A stretch of DNA of 64,000 bases from Rohdeia mirabilis (GTDB taxonomy: Bacteria; Planctomycetota; UBA1135; GCA-002686595): contig CP036290.1 in the NCBI GenBank assembly GCA_007750655.1, forward strand, positions 744,001-808,000. Reading direction: 5' to 3'. Positions 48,261 through 57,799 of the stretch are shown one piece after another (the first letter of the stretch is position 1; each line of letters starts with the position of its first letter). The notes beneath the pieces are model-generated. The model had not been told where the DNA came from. It worked only from the letters and a program-made list of their open reading frames with translations, and made no database searches. Position numbers and translations under genes: made by a program.

Positions 48261-49027
48261 ACGTCCAATCCGAATCGACGCACGACCTTGCTGCCGATGA
48301 CGCGCTCGATCCCGTGCTCGACGCGCGCGATCTCACCGTTCGCTACCGCCGCGACGTGGTCATCGACAGGGCCAGCTTCGAGCTGCGCCGCGGCGAGACG
48401 ACCTTCCTTCTGGGTGCGAACGGCGCCGGCAAGACGACGCTGCTGCGCGCATTGATCGCCGCCGCGCCGGTGCGCTCGGGAAGCGTTCGCCTCGGCGAGG
48501 TGGACGTGCTCCGCCGGCCCGGCCGCGCGCGCAGTCGCATCGGCTTCGTGCCGGACCAACTCGACCTTCCGGCCTGGATGAGCGGGCGCGAGGCCCTCGG
48601 CTTCGTCGGCGCGCACTTCAGCTGTTGGCGTGGATCGCGGGCCGAGACGATGCTGGCCGACTTCGGCGTCGACGGCGAGCGGCCGGTGGGGGAGCTCTCG
48701 CGCGGGCAGGGCGTGCTGGTCATGCTCGCCGCCGCGCTGGGACACGAGCCCGACCTCCTGCTGCTCGACGAACCGTTCGCGAACCTCGACCCGGGCGCGC
48801 GCGTGCTGGTCCAACGCGCCTTGCTCGAACACGTGGACACGAGTCGCACCGCGTGCCTCATCTCGACGCACGACCTGGACGTGGCCGCGCGCCTGGCCGA
48901 CCGCGTGCTGTTGCTCGAAGACGGGCGAGTGCACGAGATCGACGCGGTCGAGCCGGTCGAACCGCGCTCGCTCGTGCGTCGGCGCGAAGAGTTGCTCGAG
49001 GCTGCGTTCGCCACGGAGGTGCGCTGA
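48257..49027 (+). CDS. ABC transporter ATP-binding protein
   Basis: The protein has 256 residues. The Walker A is LLGANGAGKTTLLRA, the signature is VGELSRGQGVLVM (LSRGQ rather than LSGGQ), and the Walker B is LLLLDEPFANLDPGAR with a switch histidine in LISTHDLDVA. It is most like ATPases of YtrB/bacitracin-type export systems regulated by YtrA-type GntR proteins. It overlaps the regulator by 4 nt and the permease by 1 nt (TGATG). The substrate is unknown. Confidence 0.93.
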   Translation: MNVQSESTHDLAADDALDPVLDARDLTVRYRRDVVIDRASFELRRGETTFLLGANGAGKTTLLRALIAAAPVRSGSVRLGEVDVLRRPGRARSRIGFVPDQLDLPAWMSGREALGFVGAHFSCWRGSRAETMLADFGVDGERPVGELSRGQGVLVMLAAALGHEPDLLLLDEPFANLDPGARVLVQRALLEHVDTSRTACLISTHDLDVAARLADRVLLLEDGRVHEIDAVEPVEPRSLVRRREELLEAAFATEVR

Positions 49028-50832
49028 TGCTGCGCGTTCTGAGAGCCCACCTGTGGAAGGAGTGGCGTGAACAGCGGCGTGCGTTGTGCGTGCTGGCTGG
49101 TGTGTGTGCGCTCGCGCCGGTCCTGTTGTCGTTCGCGCCGCGGCCGCTGGGCCTCGATGCGACCCCGTTCGCCGAATGGGTGGCTCTGGGCGGTGGCGTC
49201 CTTGCGGCGGTCATGCTGGGTAGCGATCTAGTGCCGCGCGAAGTTGCTGCAGCGGGTCGCACTTGTGGCGTTGCGCTACACGGCCGACTCGAGCGGGGTC
49301 TCGCTGCCTCGCTCGTCGCGAAGGCACTGCTGTTCGTGTTCGGGATCGCGACGAGCGCAAGCATCGGCCTGGCGGCCGGAGCCGCCTGCGATGGAGCCCG
49401 CGGAGTTCGATTGGATGCGGGCGCGTTCGGCGTGGACTACCTGGGCATCGTGCTCGTGGCTACTGCGTTCGTGCCTTGGATCTTCGCTGCGTCGAGCCTC
49501 GTCGTACGCGGCATCTGGACGCTTCCTTTGGCAGCGATCGGCGCATTGGGAGTGTTCTCGGTTGTTGCGATCGCCAGTGTGCTGGCGGAATCGGTGGTCG
49601 CGACCGTCGGAATTCTCGTGGTCAACGCTTGCGCGGCCTTCCTCGTCGCTTGGATCGGTCACGTACGGGGGCACCGGAGCGGAACCTCGCCGCGCTCGGC
49701 GGCCGTCGGCGGTGGTGCGTTCCTTGCACTGGTGTCGCTATCGACGGGCGCGATTGGAGGAAGTCGCTTGTGGTCGGAGTTCGAGGTCGACCCGATGGCG
49801 GACGACTTTCGTATCGAAGCCTTCGTGTGGGCAGAGGGGGGAGACCGGTTGATCGTTCAAGGCTCGCGCGAGGTCAGGCATCCGACCGCACGGGGACGCC
49901 TGCTCGATGGCTGGCAGGAGTCGTTGCGTGCGTTCGAAGTCGATCTGGCGACTGGTGCGTGGACGCCGCTCTGGGAGCGCGGGTCACGATTCTGGATTCC
50001 TCACTACGGCATCGACGGATCACAGGTCACCCACTGTCTCGTCGACGACGGCGAGGGGGATACGCCAGCAGAGCGCTGGAGACTGTGGGACGTCGCCGAC
50101 CGGACCTTCGTCGCGGCCAGTCTTCGGGACGAGCTCGAAGCTGGGCCCGATGGTCGCCCAGCGCCGTACTGGAGCGCGTTGGGGCGTGGCCGGAACGTCG
50201 ATCCGACGTTGCCGCGAGCCGAGCGCACGATCTTGGATCCACTGACTGGCTACCGGGCGAAGTTGCAGGATCTTGCCGACGAAGGAGGCGCCGTTCCCCA
50301 CACCGTGCTCGTTCGCGACGGGCGTTGGGTACTCGGCTGTAGTTGGGGATCAGTCCAACTCTTCGATCCCGTGACTCTCACGCGCATGACGCCGGGCGCA
50401 TGGTCGACGGGTTTGGAGGGAACGAAGCTCCATGGGCGATTGCTTCCGGATGGTCGACTGCTGGGACATGATGGCAGTCATCTCGCCATCGTCGACCCTG
50501 ACGATCGCAGACGGGTCGAGCGTATCGAGGGCTTTCGGTTCGAGACGCGAGATAGAACGGCGCTCTACTTCGGAGACGAGACGTTCGTCGATGCGAGTCG
50601 CGCTCAGGTTCGACTCCTGTGGATGATCGACGGCGAGCGGCGGTTCTTGGGGCGTCTACGGATCGATGCACTCGCGGTAGACGTCGTCGAGATCGGCGGC
50701 CGCTTCTCGGGTGCAAGTGCCGTTTGGATCGACGACGACCGTGCTCTCGTGGTGTACGACGAACGTGAGATCCTCGAGATCGACTTCGAGTCCGGCACGA
50801 CGCGCACGGTCTCTCCCATCCTCGAGGACTAG
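49027..50832 (+). CDS. ABC permease with large C-terminal soluble domain
   Basis: The protein has 601 residues. The first 240 residues have about six membrane segments (WKEWREQRRALCVLAGVCAL, WVALGGGVLAAVMLG, and so on) as in ABC-2-type permeases. From about residue 250 to the end there is an extended beta-rich domain with WD/propeller-like repeats (GGDRLIVQGSREV, RWVLGCSWGSVQLFDP, DGRLLGHDGSHLAIVDPDD). A permease-sensor fusion or a propeller facing the outside is inferred. Base composition is a little less GC-rich than in neighbouring genes. Confidence 0.8.
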   Translation: MLRVLRAHLWKEWREQRRALCVLAGVCALAPVLLSFAPRPLGLDATPFAEWVALGGGVLAAVMLGSDLVPREVAAAGRTCGVALHGRLERGLAASLVAKALLFVFGIATSASIGLAAGAACDGARGVRLDAGAFGVDYLGIVLVATAFVPWIFAASSLVVRGIWTLPLAAIGALGVFSVVAIASVLAESVVATVGILVVNACAAFLVAWIGHVRGHRSGTSPRSAAVGGGAFLALVSLSTGAIGGSRLWSEFEVDPMADDFRIEAFVWAEGGDRLIVQGSREVRHPTARGRLLDGWQESLRAFEVDLATGAWTPLWERGSRFWIPHYGIDGSQVTHCLVDDGEGDTPAERWRLWDVADRTFVAASLRDELEAGPDGRPAPYWSALGRGRNVDPTLPRAERTILDPLTGYRAKLQDLADEGGAVPHTVLVRDGRWVLGCSWGSVQLFDPVTLTRMTPGAWSTGLEGTKLHGRLLPDGRLLGHDGSHLAIVDPDDRRRVERIEGFRFETRDRTALYFGDETFVDASRAQVRLLWMIDGERRFLGRLRIDALAVDVVEIGGRFSGASAVWIDDDRALVVYDEREILEIDFESGTTRTVSPILED

Positions 50833-50842
50833 TCCGGGCGCT

Positions 50843-50958
50843 GGATTGTCGGTACGGCGTCAGGCACGAAAGTGCCACCTGCCGCCGACGACGCTGCGAA
50901 TCGCAGCGTCTCGGCGCGGCAGGTGGCACTTTCGTGCCTGACGCCGTACCGACAATCC
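50843..50958. repeat. long palindrome family A, copy 2
   Basis: In this 116-bp copy, the arms GGATTGTCGGTACGGCG... and the matching complement end at 50958. Compared with copy 1, A to G in one arm (GAAAGTGCC) is matched by T to C in the other (GGCACTTTC). It lies 10 bp after the permease stop and just before a lipoprotein promoter. Confidence 0.9.
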
Positions 50959-50964
50959 ACACAC

Positions 50965-50970
50965 TAGACT
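50965..50970 (+). promoter_or_regulatory. -10 box TAGACT before the lipoprotein gene
   Basis: TAGACT is followed by 6 nt and the ATG at 50977, fitting a leaderless mRNA. Confidence 0.5.
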
Positions 50971-50976
50971 GATTCG

Positions 50977-51483
50977 ATGCTCGACCCACCTCGCCAACGC
51001 GCTTCACTCGCACCAGCCCTCTCGCTCGCCGCCCTCGCACTCGCCAGTGGGTGCTCCGACGGTGAACCGTCCGCGGTGCGCGTCCACGATGCCATCCCCG
51101 GGTTCGCGGTCTACGAGATGACGTTCGGCGCGTGCCCCGTGAACGGCGTGGCGATCCTCGACGCGCGTCATGTCGAGCCCCCGGACCGGGGCAGCTCGGA
51201 GGGCGCGGCCGCCGAGTGGGGCTTCCACCTCATCGTTCCGCACGAGTGGCTCGATTGGACGGTGGAGCATTTCATACTCGCCGAAGGGCCGACGAATGCA
51301 GCGGCGGCACGAGACGCGGGGCAGCAGCTGCTCGCGCCGCTCGTGCTCGAGGGCGAGTTCCCCGAGCCGCTGGAGGCTTTCGACCACTATGGCGACGGCT
51401 TCGAGCCGGCCCTGGTGCGCCTGTTCGTGCGCCGCGCGCCCGAGGCCGACGGTAGGCACGAGGTGTACGTCTCGGGGCACTGA
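50977..51483 (+). CDS. small lipoprotein of unknown function
   Basis: This 168-residue protein has a lipobox LASGC at about residues 22-26, which predicts a lipid-anchored exported protein. The mature domain is alpha/beta with PGFAVYEMTFGACPVNGVAI and FGF-like hydrophobic strands; no family was recognised. It is a single gene framed by palindrome copies 2 and 3; copy 3 contains its stop codon. Confidence 0.75.
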   Translation: MLDPPRQRASLAPALSLAALALASGCSDGEPSAVRVHDAIPGFAVYEMTFGACPVNGVAILDARHVEPPDRGSSEGAAAEWGFHLIVPHEWLDWTVEHFILAEGPTNAAAARDAGQQLLAPLVLEGEFPEPLEAFDHYGDGFEPALVRLFVRRAPEADGRHEVYVSGH

Positions 51484-51612
51484 TCGGTATGGAGTCGGTA
51501 CGGCGTCAGGCACGAAAGTGCCACCTGCCGGGCCGAGACGCTGCGATTCGCAGCGTCGTCGGCGGCAGGTGGCACTTTCGTGCCTGACGCCGTACCGACT
51601 CCATGCCGATCA
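51481..51612. repeat. long palindrome family A, copy 3 (between convergent stops)
   Basis: This 132-bp palindrome starts with the TGA of the lipoprotein gene and ends with the TGA (as TCA) of the convergent M32 gene. The outer unit is changed to CGGTATGGAGT and is matched on the other side by ACTCCATGCCG. The central asymmetric part is inverted relative to copy 1. It fits a bidirectional terminator. Confidence 0.9.
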
Positions 51613-53154
51613 CTTCGGATACAGCGCGTCCACCTTGCCCGTGATGTACCGGCGGAACGGATCCGCGGACAGCGGTTTGCCGGTCACGCGCTTCACGATC
51701 TCGGCGGCGGTGTAGACGCGGTCGTGGCGGTGGATCTCCTTGCGCAACCACTCGCGCAACGGCTGCATCTCGCCCTTCGCGATCTGCGCGTCCAGGTCCG
51801 GCAGGGCTTCGCGCGCCGCCTCCATGATCTGCGCCGAGTACAGGTTGCCCAGGCTGTAGGTGGGGAAGTAGCCGATCGCACCCATCGCCCAGTGGATGTC
51901 CTGCAGGCACCCTTCGGAGTCGTTCTTCGGCGTGAGGCCGAGTCGCGCCTGCATCGCCGCGTTCCAGCGCGCCGGCACGTCCTTCACCTTCAGGTCACCG
52001 CTGATCAGATCGCGCTCGAGCTCGTAGCGCAGCACGATGTGCAGGTTGTAGGTCAGCTCGTCGGACTCGACGCGGATCATCGACGGGCCGAGACGGTTGG
52101 CGGCGCGCCACATGGTCTCGAGGTCCACACTCTTCACCTGCGCGCCGAAACGCTTCTTCAGCTTCGGCAGCCAGTGCTTCCAGAACGAGCGGCTGCGCGC
52201 GATCTGGTTCTCCCACAGGCGACTCTGGCTCTCGTGGATGCTCATCGAGATCGCGCCGCCGAGCGGGTGCCGCGCGCGCTTCGGATCCAGGCCCTGCTCG
52301 TACAACCCGTGCCCCGCCTCGTGCACCGCGCCGAACAGTCCGCCACGCAGGTCCTGCGGATCGAAGCGTCCGGTCATGCGCACGTCGACCGGACCGACGC
52401 CGCCGCAGAACGGGTGCGTGGACACGTCGAGGCGGCCGCGCTCGAGGTCGATGCCCATCGCGACGACCACGTCCTTCACGAACGCGCGCTGTTGCTCGGG
52501 ATCGAACTTCCCGACGAGCGGACGCATGTCGATCTTCGTCCTGGCCTTGCGCACCTGCTCGACGAGCGGCACGGTCAGATCGCGCAGTTCGCCCAGCACG
52601 GGGTCGATCTCGGCCATCGTCGCGCCCGGCTCGTAGATGTCGAGCAGCGCGTCGTACGGCTGGCCCTTCTTGCCGGCCTTCGCGGCGGCGATCTTGCGGT
52701 TCATCGCCACGACCTTCTCCAGGTGCGGCGCGAAGCGGCCGAAATCGTTCGTCGTGCGCGCCGCCTTCCAAGCCTCGAGTGCGTGGCTCTTGATGACCGC
52801 GAACTCGGCTGCGAGCTCCGGCGGCACCGCGGTCGCGTCCTTCACGCGGCGCTCGAGCAGCTCGACCGTGCGGCGCTCCTGATTCTTCAGCCCGTCCTTC
52901 GCCTTGGCGAGCGCGCGCACGTCACGGGCGAAGGCCTTGTCGCCGGCGAACTCCTGGCTCAGCCGCGACAGCTCGGCCAGCGTCCGCGCGCGCACCTCGG
53001 CGCCACCGGGCGGCATCAAGACTTCCTGGTCCCAGCCCAGGATGCTCGAGGCGTTCGAGATGTCGACCATGCGCTCGTAGTGCGCCAGCGAGCGCTTCAG
53101 GAGGTCGGACGTGGACGGAGCCTTGGAGGCGGCTTTGGAGGTGGTGCTGCTCAT
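51610..53154 (-). CDS. M32-family carboxypeptidase (Taq type)
   Basis: This 514-residue protein is of normal family length. The zinc motif HEAGH lies in VHEAGHGLYEQGLDP, followed by ISMSIHESQSRLWENQIAR with the third ligand, and DVRMTGRFDPQDLRGGLFG upstream. M32 enzymes are cytoplasmic metal carboxypeptidases that trim peptide C-termini. The start MSSTTSKAAS is chosen because earlier in-frame codons are Arg/Ala-rich without similarity. Its stop lies in palindrome copy 3. Confidence 0.95.
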   Translation of the reverse strand: MSSTTSKAASKAPSTSDLLKRSLAHYERMVDISNASSILGWDQEVLMPPGGAEVRARTLAELSRLSQEFAGDKAFARDVRALAKAKDGLKNQERRTVELLERRVKDATAVPPELAAEFAVIKSHALEAWKAARTTNDFGRFAPHLEKVVAMNRKIAAAKAGKKGQPYDALLDIYEPGATMAEIDPVLGELRDLTVPLVEQVRKARTKIDMRPLVGKFDPEQQRAFVKDVVVAMGIDLERGRLDVSTHPFCGGVGPVDVRMTGRFDPQDLRGGLFGAVHEAGHGLYEQGLDPKRARHPLGGAISMSIHESQSRLWENQIARSRSFWKHWLPKLKKRFGAQVKSVDLETMWRAANRLGPSMIRVESDELTYNLHIVLRYELERDLISGDLKVKDVPARWNAAMQARLGLTPKNDSEGCLQDIHWAMGAIGYFPTYSLGNLYSAQIMEAAREALPDLDAQIAKGEMQPLREWLRKEIHRHDRVYTAAEIVKRVTGKPLSADPFRRYITGKVDALYPK

Positions 53155-53269
53155 GGGCCCAATCTGCCAAACGCGGCCGGGCATTGCCTCGCTCCGCCCG
53201 CGCGCGATCCGTGCGACGGCCCACGCTGCGCACCGTGCGGGCCCCACGAACAGCGAGCCCGAAACCCAA

Positions 53270-53301
53270 CGAGGCGCCCCACCTCGCGGTGGAGCGCCTC
53301 G
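53270..53301 (-). terminator. hairpin after groEL
   Basis: CGAGGCGC pairs with GCGCCTCG, and CCACC inside pairs with GGTGG around TCGC. It lies 46 bp past the groEL stop and has the same two-block design as the hairpin at 13081. Confidence 0.6.
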
Positions 53302-53346
53302 CTCTTCGAGCCCGACGTTCGGATCGGGTTCAGCAGCCGTCGCCGA

Positions 53347-54960
53347 TCAGTGCGAGTGCCCAGCGTGGGCGTCGTCTCGCGACTTCTCGGGCATGTCGCT
53401 GACCAGGGCGTCCGTGGTCAGCAGCAGGCTGGCGACCGAAGCGGCGTTGGTGAGCGCGGTGCGCGTGACCTTCGTCGGGTCGATGACACCGGCCTTGACC
53501 ATGTCCTCGTAGACGTCGGTCGCGGCGTTGTAGCCGTACGTGTCGGACTTGCCGGCGCGCACGTTCTGGACCACGACCGCACCGTCCTGGCCGGCGTTGA
53601 TCGCGATCTGGCGCAGCGGGGCTTCGAGGGCGCGGCGCACGATCTGCGAACCGACGCGCTCGTCACCGTCGAGCTTCAGCTTGTCGATCGCCGCCTGGCA
53701 GGCGAGGAGCGCGACACCGCCGCCGGGGACGATGCCCGACTCGACGGCCGCACGGGTGGCGTGGAGGGCATCCTCGACGCGCGCCTTCTTCTCCTTCATC
53801 TCCGCCTCGGTCGCGGCGCCGACGTTGATCTGAGCAACGCCGCCGGACAGCTTGGCGAGACGCTCCTGGAGCTTCTCGCGGTCGTAGTCGGACTTGGTGT
53901 TCTCGATCTCCGCGCGGATCTGCTCGATGCGGCCCTTGATCTCGGCCTTGGTGCCGGCGCCTTCGATGATCGTCGTGTTGTCCTTGGTGATGACGATCTT
54001 CTTGGCGGTGCCGAGGTCCTTGACGGTCATGCCGTCGAGGCTCTGACCGGTGGACTCCATCACGGCGGTGGCGCCGGTCAGGACCGCGATGTCCTCGAGC
54101 ATGGCCTTGCGGCGGTCGCCGAAGCCCGGAGCCTTCACGGCGCAGACCGGGAACGCACCGCGCAGGCGGTTCACGACGAGCGTCGCCAGGGCCTCGCCCT
54201 CGAGGTCCTCGGCGATGATCACGAGCGGCTTACCGCTGCGCGCGACCTCTTCGAGGATCGGGATCATGTCCTTGACCGAGCTGACCTTCTTCTCGTGCAC
54301 CAGGACGTAGGCGTTCTCGAAGACCGCCTCCATCGACTTGGCGTCCGTGATGAAGTGCGGCGACAGGTAGCCCTTGTCGAACTGCATGCCCTCGACCCAG
54401 TCGACCTCCGTGGCGAGGCTCTTGCCTTCTTCCACGGTGATGACGCCGTCCTTGCCGACCTTCTCCATCGCCTCGGCGATCATCGTGCCGATCTCGGGGT
54501 CGTTGTTCGACGCGATCGAGCCGACCTGCGTGATGTCTTCCTTGCCTTTGATGGGCTTGGACATCTTCTCGAGGCTGGCGACGACCGACGCGACGGCCTG
54601 GTCGATGCCGCGCTTGAGAGCGACCGGGTTGGCGCCGGCGGTGACGTTCTTGAGGCCTTCCTCGAAGATGGCCTCCGCGAGAACGGTCGCCGTCGTGGTG
54701 CCGTCACCCGCGCCGTCGTTGGTGCGGCTGGCGACTTCCTTCACGAGCTGGGCGCCCATGTTCTCGTAGGCGTCGTCGAGCTCGATCTCCTTCGTGACGG
54801 AGACGCCGTCCTTGGTGACGGTCGGGCTGCCGAAGGACTTCTGGATGATGACGTTGCGACCGCGCGGGCCAAGGGTGACCTTGACGGCGCGGGCGAGTTT
54901 GCGGACCCCTTGGCGGATGTGCTCCCGCGCTTCGGAGTCGTAGCTGATCTGCTTGGCCAT
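53347..54960 (-). CDS. groEL: GroEL, 60-kDa chaperonin
   Basis: This 537-residue protein has the family landmarks [40 protein letters not shown] (ATP site), [19 protein letters not shown] and the equatorial C-terminal segments. It folds proteins inside the GroEL/GroES chamber. The C-terminus ends DAHAGHSH instead of the usual GGM repeats. groES lies 54 bp upstream on the same strand. No CIRCE operator was found before either gene. Confidence 0.98.
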   Translation of the reverse strand: MAKQISYDSEAREHIRQGVRKLARAVKVTLGPRGRNVIIQKSFGSPTVTKDGVSVTKEIELDDAYENMGAQLVKEVASRTNDGAGDGTTTATVLAEAIFEEGLKNVTAGANPVALKRGIDQAVASVVASLEKMSKPIKGKEDITQVGSIASNNDPEIGTMIAEAMEKVGKDGVITVEEGKSLATEVDWVEGMQFDKGYLSPHFITDAKSMEAVFENAYVLVHEKKVSSVKDMIPILEEVARSGKPLVIIAEDLEGEALATLVVNRLRGAFPVCAVKAPGFGDRRKAMLEDIAVLTGATAVMESTGQSLDGMTVKDLGTAKKIVITKDNTTIIEGAGTKAEIKGRIEQIRAEIENTKSDYDREKLQERLAKLSGGVAQINVGAATEAEMKEKKARVEDALHATRAAVESGIVPGGGVALLACQAAIDKLKLDGDERVGSQIVRRALEAPLRQIAINAGQDGAVVVQNVRAGKSDTYGYNAATDVYEDMVKAGVIDPTKVTRTALTNAASVASLLLTTDALVSDMPEKSRDDAHAGHSH

Positions 54961-55014
54961 GGAACGATTGGTTCGGTGCTGAGTGCGTGCGTGTGGAAGG
55001 GGAGGCCTGTCGAA

Positions 55015-55326
55015 TCAGCCGACGATGCCGAGGATGTCGTCCTCGCGCATGATCAGGTAGTCCTCGCCTTCGAACTTGATCTCGGTGCCGGCGTACGAGC
55101 TGAAGAGGATGCGGTCGCCGACCTTGACGGCGAACGTGGAGCGCTCACCGTTGTCGAGCTGCTTGCCGTCGCCGACCGAGATGATGCGGCCTTCCTTCGG
55201 CTTCTCCTTGGCGGACTCGGGCAGGAGGATGCCGCCGGCGGTCTTGCCTTCGGCCTCGACACGCTGGACGAGGACGCGGTCGGCGAGGGGGCGGATGTTG
55301 ACCTTGGTCTTGGACTTGGTGGCCAT
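55015..55326 (-). CDS. groES: GroES, 10-kDa co-chaperonin
   Basis: This 103-residue protein starts at [14 protein letters not shown], the natural N-terminus. It shows [20 protein letters not shown], the mobile-loop region [15 protein letters not shown], and [20 protein letters not shown]. It caps GroEL and is transcribed with it. The sequence upstream lacks the TTAGCACTC-N9-GAGTGCTAA element. Confidence 0.98.
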   Translation of the reverse strand: MATKSKTKVNIRPLADRVLVQRVEAEGKTAGGILLPESAKEKPKEGRIISVGDGKQLDNGERSTFAVKVGDRILFSSYAGTEIKFEGEDYLIMREDDILGIVG

Positions 55327-55451
55327 GGCTATGCGTTGGTGTTGCTGTGGTGGGGTCACTGTTGGTTGTCGAGCCCACCCGCGGTGGATGGGCTGAACGG
55401 AGCGAACGGCGTGCGCCGTCCGTGATCGTGTGTGGCTCGCTCGGGGTCGAG

Positions 55452-55964
55452 TCAGGCGCGCGGGAGTCGACTGTCACCGTCGGTGGCCGCGATCGCGCGG
55501 GCGATCTCCTGGCGCAGGACGTTGGGGTCGACCGGCTTGTGCAGGACGGCTCGCGCGCCGGCGGTGCGCGCACGGTGTTCGAGTTCGGGCGTCAGGTCCG
55601 CCGAGTAGAGGATGCAGGGCAGGGGGCGCCGACCGACGAGGCGGCCGTCGCTCTGGAGTTCGCTCTGCAGCGCGGCGAGCACCTCGAGTCCGCCCAGTCC
55701 GGGCAGCGTGTCGCCGGGCATGTGCAGGTCGAGCAGCGCCGCGTGGATGGCCGCCGCGCCCGTCCGGAAGCGCCGCATCAGCTCGAGCGCCTCGGGGCCC
55801 GAATCGGCCTCGAGGATCTCGATGTCGAGGGACGCCAGCAGCTCGACGATGCCGCCGCGCAGCCCCGCGTCGTCGTCCGCGATCAGCAGACGGCGCCCGA
55901 CGAGCAGGTGCTCGGGGATCCTGGGGATCCCGTCCGGGTCGGGGGTGTTGGCGTTCGGGCGCAT
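55452..55964 (-). CDS. single-domain response regulator
   Basis: This 170-residue protein consists of a receiver domain with the acidic pocket [10 protein letters not shown] (D30-D32), the phospho-acceptor D79 in ALLDLHMPG, the conserved serine in ILYSADL and the lysine in VLHKPVD. A short Asn/Pro-rich N-terminal tail precedes it and there is no output domain, so it acts as a relay or through protein contacts. No kinase gene is nearby. It lies 125 bp upstream of groES on the same strand, but shared transcription is uncertain. Confidence 0.92.
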   Translation of the reverse strand: MRPNANTPDPDGIPRIPEHLLVGRRLLIADDDAGLRGGIVELLASLDIEILEADSGPEALELMRRFRTGAAAIHAALLDLHMPGDTLPGLGGLEVLAALQSELQSDGRLVGRRPLPCILYSADLTPELEHRARTAGARAVLHKPVDPNVLRQEIARAIAATDGDSRLPRA

Positions 55965-56665
55965 GGGAGGGGCGTGGAAGCGGCGGGCCCGGGGAGAGTC
56001 GGGGGAGACGGGCCAACCGGCCGCGCGAAGAGCAAAGCGCGTGCCGCGGGGGTGGCGAGGGGCGTGGGCGTCGGAGGGCGGGGCGCTCGTCGGGCGCGAA
56101 CGGGGAGCGAGCGGGGCGAACTGTCGGTCGAGCGGGGGTCGAGCGAGCGTCGGGCAGGGGCCGGTCAGGGGTCGCGTGCCGGTGGCGCGCGGACGGCTGG
56201 GCGCCGCTCGGCTGTCAGGGTGGCAGGCGCTCCGAGGGCGAGTCCGCGTCGCTGTCACTTTGGCAGCGGGGTGGAGGCGCCGCATTCGGCGGGCTCGGGT
56301 GGGCCGGGTCGGGCGACCGCGGTCGGAGCTCTTGGAGGGGCCGGGCGAGGCAGCGGGCTCGGTCGGGCTCCGCCTCGACGAACGGGACCGCGTGCTGCGC
56401 GTCGAAGCCGATCGGGCAGGGGAGGCTCGAGCTCGTCGGCGCCGATGGGGTGGGCGGGCGCGACTGACCGGTCGGATGGGCTCGTTCGCCGGCAGGCCGG
56501 CCCCACGCGGATCGACCTGCCCGCTGGGGCCCGGCCGGCTGCGTCGGTCGCTCGAACCGCGCAGAGCTCGTCGGGTCGCCCGCGAAGCTGGTCCAGCCGC
56601 TCGGTGGGACCCCGCCACGGCCGTCGCGAGCGCCCCGGACGCCGGCGGACTAGGTTGGCCGTCCC
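55965..56665. other. 701-bp GC-rich region, no supported gene
   Basis: Several long frames run through here on both strands, but their products are Arg/Gly/Pro-rich and antisense to each other, typical of random frames in very GC-rich DNA. TAGGTT at 56651-56656, 9 nt before the dipeptidase ATG, is the only promoter-like element noted. Confidence 0.5.
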
Positions 56666-57799
56666 ATGACCGATTCCACTGCGCCCGCTCCGAGCCCGAC
56701 CGTCCAGGCTCTGCTCGCCGACCTGCCGGTCTTCGACGCGCACCACGACGCGATCCAGCTCACTTTGGACCTGGGCCACGATCTGGCGGTGGGGGCGCCG
56801 GGCCAGTTCGACCTGCCGCGCGCGCGCCGTGGCGGAGTGGGGGCGTCGGTCTTCGCCTGTTGGGTCGACGGCCACTTCGCCCTGCCCGGTGCGCCGGTCG
56901 GGTCCGCGGCGCGCGCGCACGCTTTGATCGACGCGCTGCACGGTTTGTGCGCGGAGCACCCGGACCAGGTGCGTTTGGTGCGCACGGCCGCGGATCTCGA
57001 GCGCGCGCGCACCGATCGCGTGCACGGCGCGGTGTGCGGCATCGAGGGTGGACACGCGATCGAGAACAGACTCGAGGAATTGGAGCGTTTCGCCGAGCGC
57101 GGCCTGCGCTGCATGACTTTGGTGTGGAACAACCATTTGCCGTGGATTCGCTCGTGCCAACCGAACGCGGGCGCCGGCGTGCCGGAGGGGATCGACGACT
57201 TCGGGCGTCAGGTGGTGCGGCGCATGGAGGAGCTGGGCGTGATGGTCGACCTGTCGCACGCCGGAGAGCGTTCGGTGTACGACGTGCTCGACGTGGCGAC
57301 CAAGCCCCTCATTGCGAGCCACAGCGGCTGCAACGCCGTGCGCGACCACCGTAGGAATCTCGACGACGACCAACTGCGCGCCATTGCCGCGAACGGCGGC
57401 GTCGTCGGCATCGTGTTCCATCCGGGGTTCTTGGACGAAGACGCGACCGAGGACATGAAGCGCGTGCGCCACGGGGCCGAGTACCGGGCCGCGAAGGGAG
57501 CGAACTACACCGAGACGTACCTGGCCGAGTCGGCGGTCATGCAGGCCCAGGCGGCGCCGTTCGCCTTGGGGCGCGTGGTGGACCACATCCAACACGCGGT
57601 CGAGGTCATGGGCATCGAGCACGTGGGAATCGGTTCCGACTACGACGGCATCGAGCACGCGCCACAGGGTTTGGAGGATGCGAGCGGCTTCGGCGCGCTG
57701 GCCGAGGCGTTGCTCGCGCGCGGGTTCACAAAGGGGGATGTGCGCGCCGTGTTGGGCGGGAACATGCGGCGCGTGTTCGGGATGGTGTTGCCGAGGTGA
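56666..57799 (+). CDS. membrane-dipeptidase-like M19 metallopeptidase
   Basis: This 377-residue protein has the zinc ligands of the amidohydrolase-type M19 fold in order: LPVFDAHHDAIQ (about 21-32), VCGIEGGHAIEN (bridging glutamate), LIASHSGCNAVRDHRRNLDD, and VGIGSDYDGIE near the C-terminus. It cleaves dipeptides, often with a D-residue at the C-terminal side. There is no signal peptide, so it is probably cytoplasmic. It is the last chromosomal-type gene before the cassette array. Confidence 0.93.
   Translation: MTDSTAPAPSPTVQALLADLPVFDAHHDAIQLTLDLGHDLAVGAPGQFDLPRARRGGVGASVFACWVDGHFALPGAPVGSAARAHALIDALHGLCAEHPDQVRLVRTAADLERARTDRVHGAVCGIEGGHAIENRLEELERFAERGLRCMTLVWNNHLPWIRSCQPNAGAGVPEGIDDFGRQVVRRMEELGVMVDLSHAGERSVYDVLDVATKPLIASHSGCNAVRDHRRNLDDDQLRAIAANGGVVGIVFHPGFLDEDATEDMKRVRHGAEYRAAKGANYTETYLAESAVMQAQAAPFALGRVVDHIQHAVEVMGIEHVGIGSDYDGIEHAPQGLEDASGFGALAEALLARGFTKGDVRAVLGGNMRRVFGMVLPR

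Noticed and set aside
55327..55451. CIRCE heat-shock operator before groES
   Set aside because: I looked for TTAGCACTC-N9-GAGTGCTAA here and at 54961-55014, and no such inverted repeat exists.
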